Shown here piece by piece: positions 1 to 9,260 of a stretch of 64,000 nucleotides of DNA. Both the position numbers and the translations under genes were made by a program. Within the stretch, counting starts at the first letter, position 1. Every line of letters starts with the position of its first letter. The notes beneath the pieces were generated by a model. That model saw only the letters and a program-made list of their open reading frames with translations. It did not search any database and was not told the DNA's origin. The stretch is from Marivirga harenae (lineage in GTDB: Bacteria > Bacteroidota > Bacteroidia > Cytophagales > Cyclobacteriaceae). The stretch lies in the NCBI RefSeq assembly GCF_030534335.1, contig NZ_CP130565.1, forward strand, positions 1,881,501 to 1,945,500. Direction: 5' to 3'.

Positions 1-267
1 ATGCCTGATTTTCACCGAATGGATTTAGGCCTGACTTACGAATTAAAAAGTAGATGGAAGCGCTATGATCACGAGATTAATGTTTCTTTCTATAATGTAT
101 ATAACCGTAAAAATCCATTTTCTATAGAATTCAGAGAGGTCAATAACAATGATCCAAATTTCAGTGAATCTCAAGATGGTCCGATAACGAGTACTAGACC
201 TGCTGCAGTAAAAACTGCTTTGTTTGGCATTATTCCTTCCATCACCTATAACTTTTCTTTTAACTAA
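1..267 (+). CDS. TonB-dependent receptor, C-terminal fragment (5' end outside window)
   Basis: The frame is open from the first base, so this is the 3' end of a larger gene; the ATG at base 1 is probably internal. The 88 residues look like the last beta-strands of an outer-membrane TonB-dependent receptor: a YNVYNRKNPF turn typical of these barrels, and a final strand, IPSITYNFSFN, ending in an aromatic/Asn pattern as barrel proteins do. The stop codon overlaps the ATG of the next gene (TAATG), and the next product is a DUF4249 lipoprotein. DUF4249 genes commonly follow a carboxypeptidase-regulatory/TonB receptor gene in Bacteroidota, which supports the call. The ligand cannot be told from this fragment. 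Confidence 0.8.
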   Translation: MPDFHRMDLGLTYELKSRWKRYDHEINVSFYNVYNRKNPFSIEFREVNNNDPNFSESQDGPITSTRPAAVKTALFGIIPSITYNFSFN

Positions 268-1130
268 TGAAAGCGAGCAGAAACAAAATATTAAGCCTTC
301 TTTTAGCGGTATTAGTGAGCTGGTCTTGTCAAGAAATTATCGATTTGGATTTGGAACAGTCAGAACCTAAGTTGGTCATTGAAGGCAGGTTGGTCAATGA
401 GAGATCGTTTCAGAAAGTAAAAATTTCAGAGAGCTTAAATTATTATGATACTAGCGGCTTGTCACCTTTTACCCAGGCCGAGGTTAGTTTACTGGATAGT
501 GACTACAACGTAATCGATGAATTTGTTTATTATAGTGAAGACAGTGCTTATAGATCTAACAGACCGATAGAGCTTTCTGTAGGACAAGAATACATTCTTC
601 AAATTGAAGCTAAAGGTGAATTGTTAGAGGCAAAAGGTGAAATTTTAGAGAATGCCACTTTGGATTCTTTGTATTATTTATCAGCTGAAGAATTAAATAG
701 TTTAGGTCAACCTGCCTTCGGGGACGGGTTCTTCATGTTTGTGAACGGAAAATTGAATAATGAAGGAATTGAATATTTTAAGCTTGATGTAATCGTAAAT
801 GATACCCTTCAAAATTCTAGAGGGGATTTGTCAAACTCTGTTTTAACGTCAGAATTTTTTGGTAAAGAGTTTAGTGCATTACCAATTCCTGGTTCGTTCG
901 AAGAGGAGGATTCTGTTGGATTGGAGCTTTACACAATAAATGAGGACGTCTACCAGTATTATGTTGAGTTTATTAATCTGCTATTTAACGATGGAGGGGT
1001 TTTCAGTCCACCACCAGTGAATCCGACATCTAATATAAAGAACATAACAAACCCTGAAAATAAACCTTTAGGATTCATTCAATTTAGCTCAATTCAAAGG
1101 AGAAGTATCGTAATAAAAGCTAGAGAATAA
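267..1130 (+). CDS. DUF4249 family lipoprotein
   Basis: A 287-residue protein with an N-terminal signal peptide and a lipobox ending LVSWSC (Cys about residue 21), so it should be lipidated and exported. The mature start EIIDLDLEQSEPKLVIEGRLV matches the usual DUF4249 opening, where a short acidic stretch precedes the first beta-strand. The start overlaps the upstream TonB receptor stop by one base, so the two are translationally coupled. DUF4249 proteins are of unknown molecular function and are regularly paired with a TonB-dependent receptor. By analogy with SusD it may act as an accessory surface lipoprotein, but that is inference. Length is somewhat short for the family. Confidence 0.8.
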   Translation: MKASRNKILSLLLAVLVSWSCQEIIDLDLEQSEPKLVIEGRLVNERSFQKVKISESLNYYDTSGLSPFTQAEVSLLDSDYNVIDEFVYYSEDSAYRSNRPIELSVGQEYILQIEAKGELLEAKGEILENATLDSLYYLSAEELNSLGQPAFGDGFFMFVNGKLNNEGIEYFKLDVIVNDTLQNSRGDLSNSVLTSEFFGKEFSALPIPGSFEEEDSVGLELYTINEDVYQYYVEFINLLFNDGGVFSPPPVNPTSNIKNITNPENKPLGFIQFSSIQRRSIVIKARE

Positions 1131-1305
1131 TTATTTCTATTGCTTGAACTTTTGTTGATTGTTATTCGCGAATTTTGTCCATTGGTTTTTCCACTATTAA
1201 TTTAATATTGAGTCTTTTTTAAAGGAATGTTACTATAGTTGTAATAAGTCTAAAAATCTTTTCAATTGTTTAACAGGCACTTAAACATGGAATAATAATC
1301 AATGA

Positions 1306-1332
1306 TGACCTTTAAGAAACCAATAAAGGTCA
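1306..1332 (+). promoter_or_regulatory. 9-bp stem hairpin reaching the start codon of the phosphoesterase gene
   Basis: TGACCTTTA (1306-1314) and TAAAGGTCA (1324-1332) are perfect reverse complements separated by a 9-base loop. The last base of the stem is the A of the ATG at 1332. Two further in-frame ATGs (1302, 1305) sit at its 5' foot. As RNA it could hide the start codon; as DNA it could be an operator. No function is shown. Confidence 0.4.
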
Positions 1333-2162
1333 TGATAACACACTATAAAACTTTAGTCATATCTGACGTGCATCTTGGCACCAAAGGATCCAAAGCGAAA
1401 GAACTTGTCAAATTTCTCAAGCAATGTAGCTGCGACCGATTAATTCTCAATGGAGATATTATTGACGGTTGGCAACTAAAAAAGTATGGCACCTGGAAAA
1501 GGAAACACACCCGTTTTTTCAATAGAATTCTTAAAATGATTGAGGATCATAAAACCGAAGTGATTTATTTAAGAGGAAACCACGATGATTTTTTGGACCA
1601 AGTACTTCCATTCAAAGTTGGAAATTTGACCATTACGCGTGATATAGTAATTGAGAGTAATGGTAAGAGGTTTTATGTTGTACATGGTGATATTTTTGAT
1701 TCTATTACTACAAATCTTAAATGGATAGCTAAATTAGGAGATGCAGGTTATACATTTTTGTTGTGGGTCAATTCTCAATACAATCAATATAGAAGGAAAA
1801 AAGGTCTGCCCTATTACTCTCTAAGCCAAGTAGTGAAATCAAAAGTGAAATCTGCAGTTTCTTATATTGATGATTTCGAAAAACAACTTGCAGAAATAGC
1901 AAAAATAAAGAACTGCGATGGAATCATATGTGGACATATTCACCAAGCTGCATTAAAGGAAATTAATGGTTTAATATATATGAATTCAGGTGACTGGGTT
2001 GAAAGCATGAGTGCACTAGGTGAAGACAAAGAAGGAAACTGGTCTTTGGTATACTATGCGGACACATCAGATTATATATCAAATCATAAAAAGATGGGTA
2101 AGATTAATATAAAGGAAATAACTGAATCGGAAGAATTAAACTTACGAAAAAAGACTGCATAA
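1332..2162 (+). CDS. UDP-2,3-diacylglucosamine diphosphatase-like metallophosphoesterase
   Basis: A calcineurin-like metallophosphoesterase. Metal-binding motifs are visible in order: SDVHLG (D-x-H), NGDIIDG (GD), RGNHDD (GNHD), VHGDIF and CGHIHQA (GHxH). This layout and length (about 276 residues) match the LpxH/LpxH2 group that removes UMP from UDP-2,3-diacylglucosamine in lipid A synthesis, and many Bacteroidota carry such a second copy. The start was set at the third in-frame ATG (1332), because MITHYKTLVISDVHLG is the usual N-terminus; ATGs at 1302 and 1305 would add ten residues. The next gene follows by 33 bases and is a kinase-like protein, so the two are probably co-transcribed. The exact substrate is not proven. 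Confidence 0.75.
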   Translation: MITHYKTLVISDVHLGTKGSKAKELVKFLKQCSCDRLILNGDIIDGWQLKKYGTWKRKHTRFFNRILKMIEDHKTEVIYLRGNHDDFLDQVLPFKVGNLTITRDIVIESNGKRFYVVHGDIFDSITTNLKWIAKLGDAGYTFLLWVNSQYNQYRRKKGLPYYSLSQVVKSKVKSAVSYIDDFEKQLAEIAKIKNCDGIICGHIHQAALKEINGLIYMNSGDWVESMSALGEDKEGNWSLVYYADTSDYISNHKKMGKINIKEITESEELNLRKKTA

Positions 2163-2195
2163 TTATTTATTTCTGAAAAGGCTTTATATTCGAAT

Positions 2196-3251
2196 ATGGC
2201 TTTAATCAGTAAAAAGAAAAAAATATTTCCTGTAAGTGACCATTTGATGAAGTATCTAAAAAATCATGGTCGTCAATTGGATATCCCTATTAAGTATGAT
2301 GATTTAACACGAGCAAATAATGCCATTCCGCTCTATGACAGCGAAGATAAAGATACGCTCTGGGAAACATTGTTTTTCCCACAAGATGATATGAAGCATA
2401 TCTACTATGGTCTAAAAAATATATATGCTATTCTCAAAGCAGACGGTGATTTGTCTGTAATGGAGCATCTTTATGTTGATAGAGTGGATGCATGTACATA
2501 TGGAAATACGTATCCTTTCCGTGTCAGAATAGTCAATAAAATCAACGACAATTTTGATTACTTCTATATCAAAAAAGCCGATGCCTCCAGAATTTATGGA
2601 TTGGAATTAGAGCATTTATTGTCGCCCAATAGGATGAGTTATATTGTAAATGGTGCGACATTAATCGAGGAACATATTCCTGGTATTCCTGGCGACCAGT
2701 TTATAAAAAACTATATGGATGATGCTAAATTAAACAAAATTAGACTGGCAAAAGAATTTGTGAAATTCACTGAAAGATGTTTTGTACGTTTATTGGGTGA
2801 TATGCATTCTAGTAATTTTGTAATAGATATTACCCCTGATTTTGAAGAAATCCACTACAGAATTAAATCTATAGATTTTGATCAACAATCTTATGAGGGT
2901 CGGAAAGCTGTGTATATGCCTCAGTACTTCAAACAAAACAACCCTATTATTGAATTAGGCCTTGAGCTAATGACGCCTGCAACTGTCAAGCAATATCAAA
3001 AAGAGGAACGATCCCTGATTGTAAATAGGATGAAAGCATCAGATCATAATCTGAAGGAGCTGATGAGAGCTATGAAAAAAGATAAATTAACAACCCCTGA
3101 AAATTTGAAAAATCTCAAAGCGGAACTTGCTGAACACTACAAGCACCAGGAGTTTAATAATTGCAAAAGCATGGGAGAAGTGGTAGCAGTAAGCTTAACC
3201 TATCTGAAAGAACATAATAATTTAACGAATCAAAACAATTTTTTGAGCTAA
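2196..3251 (+). CDS. Atypical kinase-like protein of unknown function
   Basis: A 351-residue soluble protein with no signal peptide. Around residues 200-235 it carries RLLGDMHSSNFVIDI followed by YRIKSIDFDQQ. This resembles the catalytic loop (H-x3-N) and metal-binding D-F-D of kinase-fold phosphotransferases such as aminoglycoside phosphotransferase or HipA-like enzymes. Upstream, YFYIKKADASR could supply the ATP-contacting lysine. No named family was recognised, so the enzymatic role is inferred from these motifs only. It lies 33 bases after an LpxH-like gene. Its 3' end overlaps by 30 bases the 3' end of the convergent DUF3857 gene. Substrate unknown. Confidence 0.55.
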   Translation: MALISKKKKIFPVSDHLMKYLKNHGRQLDIPIKYDDLTRANNAIPLYDSEDKDTLWETLFFPQDDMKHIYYGLKNIYAILKADGDLSVMEHLYVDRVDACTYGNTYPFRVRIVNKINDNFDYFYIKKADASRIYGLELEHLLSPNRMSYIVNGATLIEEHIPGIPGDQFIKNYMDDAKLNKIRLAKEFVKFTERCFVRLLGDMHSSNFVIDITPDFEEIHYRIKSIDFDQQSYEGRKAVYMPQYFKQNNPIIELGLELMTPATVKQYQKEERSLIVNRMKASDHNLKELMRAMKKDKLTTPENLKNLKAELAEHYKHQEFNNCKSMGEVVAVSLTYLKEHNNLTNQNNFLS

Positions 3252-5123
3252 GGTATCCGTGATTTCTTGCATGAAAGTTTTAATTACCACGTATTCATCT
3301 GGCATGTAAATGACTTTATCATAGTTAATACTATACTCAATTTTCAATGTATCCCCCATTTTTTTGCATTGGTACATCAATTTTCCTTTCCCATCTGGAA
3401 GTGCTACATTTTTTTCGGAAGGAAATTCCAATACCGTCCAACCCTCAGGGATGGAATAGGAATAGCTAGCTTTTCTAACTAATGGAGTGTACAAAGTTAA
3501 AGGATTTTGTCTTTTTTCAGCTTGAAGTGGATTCTCAGGGAATTCATTGAAAACAATAGGTTGAATTTCCATATAGTTTTTTGCAATTGAATCTGCAGGT
3601 CTAGCAAAAGACAAATACTCTTTTATAATTTTAGATTCTTCAAATTGATCATTTACCTCATGTTTCTTAATGTTCCAATCCATATTTTGAAATATGGTTT
3701 CAATGAGGTAGTCGTTGTAAGTTCTATTGTTGTTTAGAAAACGGGAGTCGAAATTATATACAGCATAGCCTTCTCTTTTAACCTCATATTCACCATTGAT
3801 TGTGGCAGAATCTGAGATAACGAATTCTGCTGTTATCATTTCCTTGTCTTCATGGTCAAAGCTTAAGGGAACAAAGCCAGGTGCATCTTGAGAAATGACT
3901 AAGCCGCCATTGTTTACATAATCAGGAGGAAGCATATTGAACAATAAATCCTTTTCAGATGCATCCATAAAATAATTATCCCCATTATACCTAACCATAC
4001 TTATATATGTATCGAATAATTCGAAATTTGGATTATCAGGATATGTAGGTCTGTTGGAAATTGTGCTCAAAGCAACCAAATAGGCATCGAATCCAGACTG
4101 GTTCAGCATTTTGGTTAATATCATATTTATTTGTTGTGGAGTACCTTTTCTAGCTCTGTAAGCTTCCTCCAAGCTTTTATCTCCGTATGTTAAATCTATA
4201 TTGAAGTTATTTCTAATGAAGAAATAAAACCCTTTTATGACATCCATTTTAAGTAATTGTGGGTGGTAGATCCGGTCAATTTCTCTTTGTAAGTAGCTGC
4301 TTTTTGAGTAAACGTCTTTGAAGAATGGAGCGCCAGCCCAATTAAATGCTAGTTCCTCATAATTCTGTGGCAACAAAAATTCGGTATTCTGTCTAGGAAG
4401 GGTATATTCTGCCAATTCAAATTTCAATTTGGAAACAAAATAGTCGTATCCCGGAACGTCATTTTCTTGCACGTAGGCAGGAATACTATCCATTTGATAA
4501 TTCTCAATCAAGATGTCTGTTTGTTTGTCGTTGATCATTTTTTTAACAGTTTTCCTGCTAAAGTCATTTAAATTCAATAGACCTTCCAAATACTTGTAGA
4601 AGAGTAAATAATTAGGAGTTTCAGTAGTGTAAATTGATTTTAAGACTGGTATGTCATTTTGAAAATACCACGTATTCAGCTCTTGCCAATCAGCAATCTT
4701 TATTTGATAGGAGTATTCAATAATACTTCCAACTTTCGCATTGGGTAACGAAAAATAATTTTCCACTATCCCATTATTTACCTTTTTCTTAATAGTGGCA
4801 GAATTTAAACTGTCAATAACTAAAGAATCATTTGCCCCTAGATTATAGGTTTGTCCTTTTATAGACAGCAATGAATCACTTTCACTGTATGGAATCATTA
4901 CATTTGCCCAGCTAAGTCCAGATTCTTTTAAGATTTCTATTTTTGTAGTGTGTGTAAAAATGAGTTCAAAATCTTCGTTATAGACACTTTGTCCGCTGTC
5001 TAGTAAGATGATTGCTTCGGCTCCTAATCCAAATGCAGAATCTGAGGATTGATCTTTTTCTTGAGCAAAAATTTGTAAGCAAAGTAAAATGGAAAGAAAA
5101 ATAGTAAGAATTATTTTCTGCAT
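3222..5123 (-). CDS. DUF3857 / transglutaminase-fold exported protein
   Basis: A 633-residue protein with a Sec signal peptide (hydrophobic stretch ending IFAQ). The first half matches DUF3857 (an immunoglobulin-like beta region with SLPNAKVGSIIEYSYQIK). The middle (about 290-400) follows the transglutaminase core pattern, but where active enzymes have the Gx(C) nucleophile this one reads RKGTPQQINM with no Cys. The histidine position also looks replaced (LFDTYISMV); only the Asp-like NYFMDAS remains. It is therefore probably a non-catalytic member, as is common for DUF3857 proteins in Bacteroidota. Function unknown, likely periplasmic or outer-membrane associated. Its last 30 bases overlap the convergent upstream gene. 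Confidence 0.75.
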   Translation of the reverse strand: MQKIILTIFLSILLCLQIFAQEKDQSSDSAFGLGAEAIILLDSGQSVYNEDFELIFTHTTKIEILKESGLSWANVMIPYSESDSLLSIKGQTYNLGANDSLVIDSLNSATIKKKVNNGIVENYFSLPNAKVGSIIEYSYQIKIADWQELNTWYFQNDIPVLKSIYTTETPNYLLFYKYLEGLLNLNDFSRKTVKKMINDKQTDILIENYQMDSIPAYVQENDVPGYDYFVSKLKFELAEYTLPRQNTEFLLPQNYEELAFNWAGAPFFKDVYSKSSYLQREIDRIYHPQLLKMDVIKGFYFFIRNNFNIDLTYGDKSLEEAYRARKGTPQQINMILTKMLNQSGFDAYLVALSTISNRPTYPDNPNFELFDTYISMVRYNGDNYFMDASEKDLLFNMLPPDYVNNGGLVISQDAPGFVPLSFDHEDKEMITAEFVISDSATINGEYEVKREGYAVYNFDSRFLNNNRTYNDYLIETIFQNMDWNIKKHEVNDQFEESKIIKEYLSFARPADSIAKNYMEIQPIVFNEFPENPLQAEKRQNPLTLYTPLVRKASYSYSIPEGWTVLEFPSEKNVALPDGKGKLMYQCKKMGDTLKIEYSINYDKVIYMPDEYVVIKTFMQEITDTLAQKIVLIR

Positions 5124-5255
5124 ATTGAATCTAATTTATTGAGATATATCAAATATTAAAAGTCAGAATATTACTAGCAATTATTATTCCAATTGCAATT
5201 TAACATTATTTAATACGGTTAATAAAGCTTTACGTTTGCTTGATCGGAATTACAA

Positions 5256-5960
5256 CTAAAATATACTTTTTAACTGACTCAAACAATCTACTTCATGGGT
5301 TACACTAGATTTATGTTCTTGTTTTTTGGGATTGTAATAGACAGTATCCATTCCGAAATTTCTAGCTCCCATGATATCGGTTTGAAGATTGTCTCCAATC
5401 ATAATACTTTCATTTTTCCTTGCTTCCGCTTTATCGATTGCAAATTTAAAAATAGAAGACATGGGCTTTTTGTAACCGGCACTATCTGAGGTCACAACAG
5501 TTGAGAAATATGTATTTAATCTGGATTTTTCTAGTTTAAGTCTTTGAACATCAGTAAAACCATTAGTCAAAATATGAAGTTGGTAATTATCTTTGAGGTA
5601 ATCAAGGACTTCAAATGTATATGGCATTAAATGTGGTTTTGTAGGACATAACATCAAATATTCGTCAGATAATTGGTCACTCAATTTCCTATCATCGATT
5701 TCGAACTGATTCAATATTCTCAGAAACCTTTGCTCCCTAATTGTGTCTCTCGATATTTTGCTTTTGTTAAAATCACTCCAAAGTGATTGGTTTACTTGTT
5801 CAAAACATAGATTGAAATGATCACAACTGTCGATTCCTAGTTTGTTGAGTTGATATTTTAGAAATAGTTCACCTAAAGCCTCATTTGAATTTTTTTCATA
5901 ATCCCAAAGCGTATGATCTAAATCAAAAAAAATATGTTTGTATGATTTTATTTCACCCAT
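5256..5960 (-). CDS. YjjG-family HAD hydrolase (noncanonical pyrimidine nucleotidase)
   Basis: A 234-residue HAD-superfamily phosphatase. Motif I is FFDLDHTLWD, with the D-x-D-x-T nucleophile near the N-terminus; motif II is around ILTNGF; motif III Lys lies in GYKKPMSS; motif IV is MIGDNLQTDIMGA. The LWDYEKN signature and the length fit the YjjG group, which dephosphorylates pyrimidine nucleotides, including damaged ones. The N-terminus overlaps the end of the ArsR-like regulator gene by 13 bases, so the two form one minus-strand operon with the regulator first. The nucleotidase role is from family knowledge. Confidence 0.8.
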   Translation of the reverse strand: MGEIKSYKHIFFDLDHTLWDYEKNSNEALGELFLKYQLNKLGIDSCDHFNLCFEQVNQSLWSDFNKSKISRDTIREQRFLRILNQFEIDDRKLSDQLSDEYLMLCPTKPHLMPYTFEVLDYLKDNYQLHILTNGFTDVQRLKLEKSRLNTYFSTVVTSDSAGYKKPMSSIFKFAIDKAEARKNESIMIGDNLQTDIMGARNFGMDTVYYNPKKQEHKSSVTHEVDCLSQLKSIF

Positions 5961-6331
5961 TTTTTACTGTGTAGTTTGTTTAAAGCTAATGCTCTATTGG
6001 AGTACATCACTTTAAAGGTTTCTAAATCTTTCTGTAATTGCTGATCTTTTTCTACAAATTTTAAAGTCTGCGCTAATAAATCTTTTACTTCTTCTTTAAC
6101 ATAATAGAACACCCACTGGTCTACCTTCTTAGAGTTCAAAACGCCATTATTCTTTAAGTAAGAAATGTGTCGCGATGTTTTGGCTTGCGTAAAATCTAAA
6201 ATTAACTCTAAATCAGATATGCACATTTCCTGATTTTGGTGAACCAGAAATAGAACACGCAAGCGTGAGTCGTCCGATAAACATTTATAAAATTGTACAC
6301 TGAAGTTTAAAGTAAAATTCTTTAGCCTCAT
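5948..6331 (-). CDS. ArsR-like winged-helix transcriptional regulator
   Basis: A 127-residue protein with an ArsR/SmtB-type winged helix: YKCLSDDSRLRVLFLV (helix 1-2), CISDLELILDFTQAKTSRHISYLKNNGVLNSKK (recognition helix and turn) and a beta-wing DQWVFYYV. One Cys (CISDLE) sits where metal-sensing members have a CxC pair, so classical metal sensing is not evident. A lysine-rich tail follows. It is the first gene of an operon with the overlapping YjjG-like nucleotidase. The 205-base divergent gap upstream holds a 6-bp inverted repeat (TAGTTT 6441-6446, AAACTA 6451-6456) that could be an operator; this is speculative. Confidence 0.75.
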   Translation of the reverse strand: MRLKNFTLNFSVQFYKCLSDDSRLRVLFLVHQNQEMCISDLELILDFTQAKTSRHISYLKNNGVLNSKKVDQWVFYYVKEEVKDLLAQTLKFVEKDQQLQKDLETFKVMYSNRALALNKLHSKKWVK

Positions 6332-6522
6332 AGAACCTAGATAGTTAGCAAGGTAAAAGTAATAAAGGAATAATGAACTTTTGCATCTATTTAATAATTA
6401 TCATTCTTATAACTATAGCTTAACTAATACGTTATCAATTTAGTTTTAGTAAACTAGAATAGGTATTTTGAAGGTGTTACTAAGCACTGGAAGATATATT
6501 TCTAGAATTCGCTTTAATCCAT

Positions 6523-6530
6523 TATATTTG
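6523..6530 (+). promoter_or_regulatory. Putative Bacteroidota -7 promoter element
   Basis: TATATTTG matches the Bacteroidota sigma-A consensus TAnnTTTG. It ends seven bases before the ATG at 6537, so the leader would be very short or absent. No clear -33 TTG lies at the usual distance. Confidence 0.35.
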
Positions 6531-6536
6531 TAGTGA

Positions 6537-7172
6537 ATGAAGATTAATAAAGCCATATTATTATTTTGTTTAGTAATTGTACCCTTTCTATCTTATGCTC
6601 AAGAAGAGACGGAGGAAGACCGGGTGATTCAATTTACGGGAGTTGTTTTAGATCAAGACAGTGCCAGTGTTCCTGGAGTCCATATATATACCCCAGTCTT
6701 TGGAAGAGGAACATCCACAAATCAGTATGGTTTTTTCTCTATGCCTGCTTTAGAAGGTGATAGTTTAGTAATTAGTGCAGTGGGTTTCAAAAAGGCCACA
6801 TACATCGTTCCCAAAATAAAGACATCTACATTAAAAGTAATATTTCAACTTGAATCTGATACAGAAATGCTTAATGAGGTTCAGGTTTACAATTTGCCAC
6901 CTACTGCGGAAGCTTTCAAGAAAGCGCTTCTTGCTGTAAGACTGCCAGATGATTATGACAATATGAACAGAAATCTTGATCCTGCAACTTTGCAAGAAAT
7001 GTATAAATCCTTGCCTGCTGATGGCTCCATGAACCATCGTTGGTTTGTTCAGCAACAAGCATTTTACGATCAGACCAGAAGTTCTGTGAGAATAAATCCA
7101 CTTCTTAATCCAATGTCTTGGGTTGAAATATTTAGAGCTATAAAAAGAGGAGACTTTCAGAACAATGATTAA
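6537..7172 (+). CDS. Exported carboxypeptidase-regulatory-like domain protein
   Basis: A 211-residue protein with a signal peptide ending LSYAQ. Residues of about 30-115 form a CarboxypepD_reg-like beta-sandwich: FTGVVLDQDSASVPGVHIYT, then GRGTSTNQYGFFSMPALEGD and SAVGFKKATY. This is the same module found at the N-terminus of SusC proteins, but here it stands alone. The C-terminal 90 residues are not recognised and are predicted helical. Such stand-alone proteins are common in Bacteroidota and of unknown role, probably in the periplasm. It is preceded by a TAnnTTTG element and followed by a 214-base gap, so it is probably monocistronic. Confidence 0.7.
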   Translation: MKINKAILLFCLVIVPFLSYAQEETEEDRVIQFTGVVLDQDSASVPGVHIYTPVFGRGTSTNQYGFFSMPALEGDSLVISAVGFKKATYIVPKIKTSTLKVIFQLESDTEMLNEVQVYNLPPTAEAFKKALLAVRLPDDYDNMNRNLDPATLQEMYKSLPADGSMNHRWFVQQQAFYDQTRSSVRINPLLNPMSWVEIFRAIKRGDFQNND

Positions 7173-7386
7173 CTCCTCTATCAGAGCTTAATTATTTCTA
7201 TGAGTTTTTGATGAATTTTGGGAAATCCTGTATTTTTCAAATTTGAATTTATCTGTACCTTTTAATTGAACTCCACTAAGTAATTTTAATATAAATTTAG
7301 TTTCTTGCTGAAGCACTTATTTGGAAATATCGTCCATAATAGGTCAATTATTTTTTTAAATGGTAGCTTTCTGTTTATTTTAAGAA

Positions 7387-9240
7387 TTGAAATGCTTTTA
7401 TAGCTTGAAAAAAATTCTCGTCATATCATCCATCTTGTACCTAAGCACGTTTATTTTAGGTGCACAGTCATTTGAGGAAATTCTTGAAAAGGGATCAGGG
7501 AAGGTTAAAGTTTATTATTACCCAATTGAACCTTTTATTTATCAAGATGAAATTGGGAATTTACTAGGAATAGAAAAGGAAATGATGGATTCATTTCTTC
7601 GGTTTATTGAAAAAAAGTATTCTGTTAAACTTTTTGTAGAATGGGAGCAAGTGCCCACCTTCGATTCTGTATTTGATTATGTCAATAAATCAATGATTCC
7701 AGCATTTGGGGTATCAGTAATTTCAAAAACAAAAGAGCGTTCAAAATTAGTTGGCTTTTCTTACTCATATATGCCGGATGTTAGTGTTTTTATTACGCAT
7801 CTGTCAGTTCCTCCATTAGAAGACGGTAGTAATTTAAGGACGCACATTGACGGCTATGAGGCAGCTACTATGTCCAGCACCACCTATGAAGATGATTTGA
7901 ACGAGCTTAGTAATCAATATGAATTGAATTTAAATTATGTTGATGTGCCAAATGATGAGGATATTATTCGATTGGTGAGCAGAAATAAGGAGATGGTTGG
8001 CTACGTTGGTTTACCATTTTATGTAATCGAAATTGCCAAGGGTCACCCTGTTAAGAGACACAGTAAATTCCAGGTCAAAAGAGATGGATATAGATTTGTT
8101 TATCAGTTAGGTAATGGACTTGATAAACCTGTAAAAAATTATTTTGAAAGTTACTTGTATAGAGCAGAAGCGGATAAAATTATTAGGAGATACCTAGGGA
8201 ATGATTATTCAGAATTGATTTGGGGTTTGGCTGGAGATAATATTACAGGTAGTGCCGATGAAATTGCATTTTTGAACAAAGAGAAAGAAATTCAAAGTCA
8301 AAGTTTGATGGCTTCTGAAAAGCAAAAAGAATTACAATGGACCATCATTTTATCTGTTAGTTTTGGATTACTTTTTGTTACTATTATAGTTTTTTTATTG
8401 ATAAGATCTAATCGCATTCGTGAAAGGGACAATGTACTATTGACAGAGAAAAGTGAACAATTAGAAGAATTGTTGTCTGAATTGAACAGGAGTAAAGATG
8501 AATTGTCCCATCAAAGGCAACTTTTGCAGAAAAAGAATAAGGAATTAACAGATATAAATAAGCAGAAAGACGATTTAATTGGAATTGTAGCTCATGATTT
8601 AAAAAGTCCCATCAATCAAATGAATGGGTTAATAACAATTTTGGGATTTAAAAGTGAGAAGTGGGATAAAGAAGAGGTTCAGATTTTTGAAAAACTTGAG
8701 AATTCCAACCATCATCTAAAGGAGTTGGTTGAGCGTATCTTAGACTTGGAATCCATTCAGAAAAGGAGCCTCAATTATAAAGTTAAAACCGTTGATTTAG
8801 CTAATATTTTAATGGAAACTGTATCCGAATTTAGAGAAAAAGCGGAGTCTAAAAATATTTCAATTGATACAAGCCAAGTTCTCCATGGGAAAACTGTCAT
8901 GGTAGATTCTTTTTTTCTAAAACAAGTTTTTGAGAACTTAGTGAGCAATGCTTTGAAATTTTCTCCATTTGGGAGCAAAGTTGTAATTGGGAGCGAAACA
9001 CATCACGAATATCATCATGTTTTCGTCAAGGACGAAGGACCAGGCATATCTGAAAAAGATAAAGTAAAATTATTTTCTAAATACATGACCTTGTCTGCTA
9101 AACCAACCGGAGATGAGACTTCCACAGGGCTTGGCTTGTCCATAGTCAAAAAGTATGTAGAGGAAATGAACGGAAGTGTGTGGTGTGAAAGTGAATTGGG
9201 TAAAGGGGCCAAGTTCATCGTGGCATTTCCAAAAATATAA
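7387..9240 (+). CDS. Membrane sensor histidine kinase with periplasmic solute-binding (SBP_bac_3-like) sensor
   Basis: A 617-residue protein. After a signal peptide (ending LGAQS), residues of about 30-275 resemble a family-3 periplasmic solute-binding domain (KVKVYYYPIEPFIYQDEIGN, then EKEMMDSFL). A single membrane helix lies at about 315-337, then a coiled coil (340-395), then a HisKA domain with the phospho-acceptor His403 in VAHDLKSP. The HATPase_c domain keeps the N box (ENLVSNALKF), G1 (DEGPGIS) and G2 (TGLGLSIVKK). It should therefore be an active autokinase sensing a small solute. No receiver or regulator gene is adjacent, so its partner is unknown. A histidine-phosphatase-fold lipoprotein gene follows 20 bases downstream. 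Confidence 0.85.
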   Translation: MKCFYSLKKILVISSILYLSTFILGAQSFEEILEKGSGKVKVYYYPIEPFIYQDEIGNLLGIEKEMMDSFLRFIEKKYSVKLFVEWEQVPTFDSVFDYVNKSMIPAFGVSVISKTKERSKLVGFSYSYMPDVSVFITHLSVPPLEDGSNLRTHIDGYEAATMSSTTYEDDLNELSNQYELNLNYVDVPNDEDIIRLVSRNKEMVGYVGLPFYVIEIAKGHPVKRHSKFQVKRDGYRFVYQLGNGLDKPVKNYFESYLYRAEADKIIRRYLGNDYSELIWGLAGDNITGSADEIAFLNKEKEIQSQSLMASEKQKELQWTIILSVSFGLLFVTIIVFLLIRSNRIRERDNVLLTEKSEQLEELLSELNRSKDELSHQRQLLQKKNKELTDINKQKDDLIGIVAHDLKSPINQMNGLITILGFKSEKWDKEEVQIFEKLENSNHHLKELVERILDLESIQKRSLNYKVKTVDLANILMETVSEFREKAESKNISIDTSQVLHGKTVMVDSFFLKQVFENLVSNALKFSPFGSKVVIGSETHHEYHHVFVKDEGPGISEKDKVKLFSKYMTLSAKPTGDETSTGLGLSIVKKYVEEMNGSVWCESELGKGAKFIVAFPKI

Positions 9241-9260
9241 ACCATTTAAAAATAAACTAT

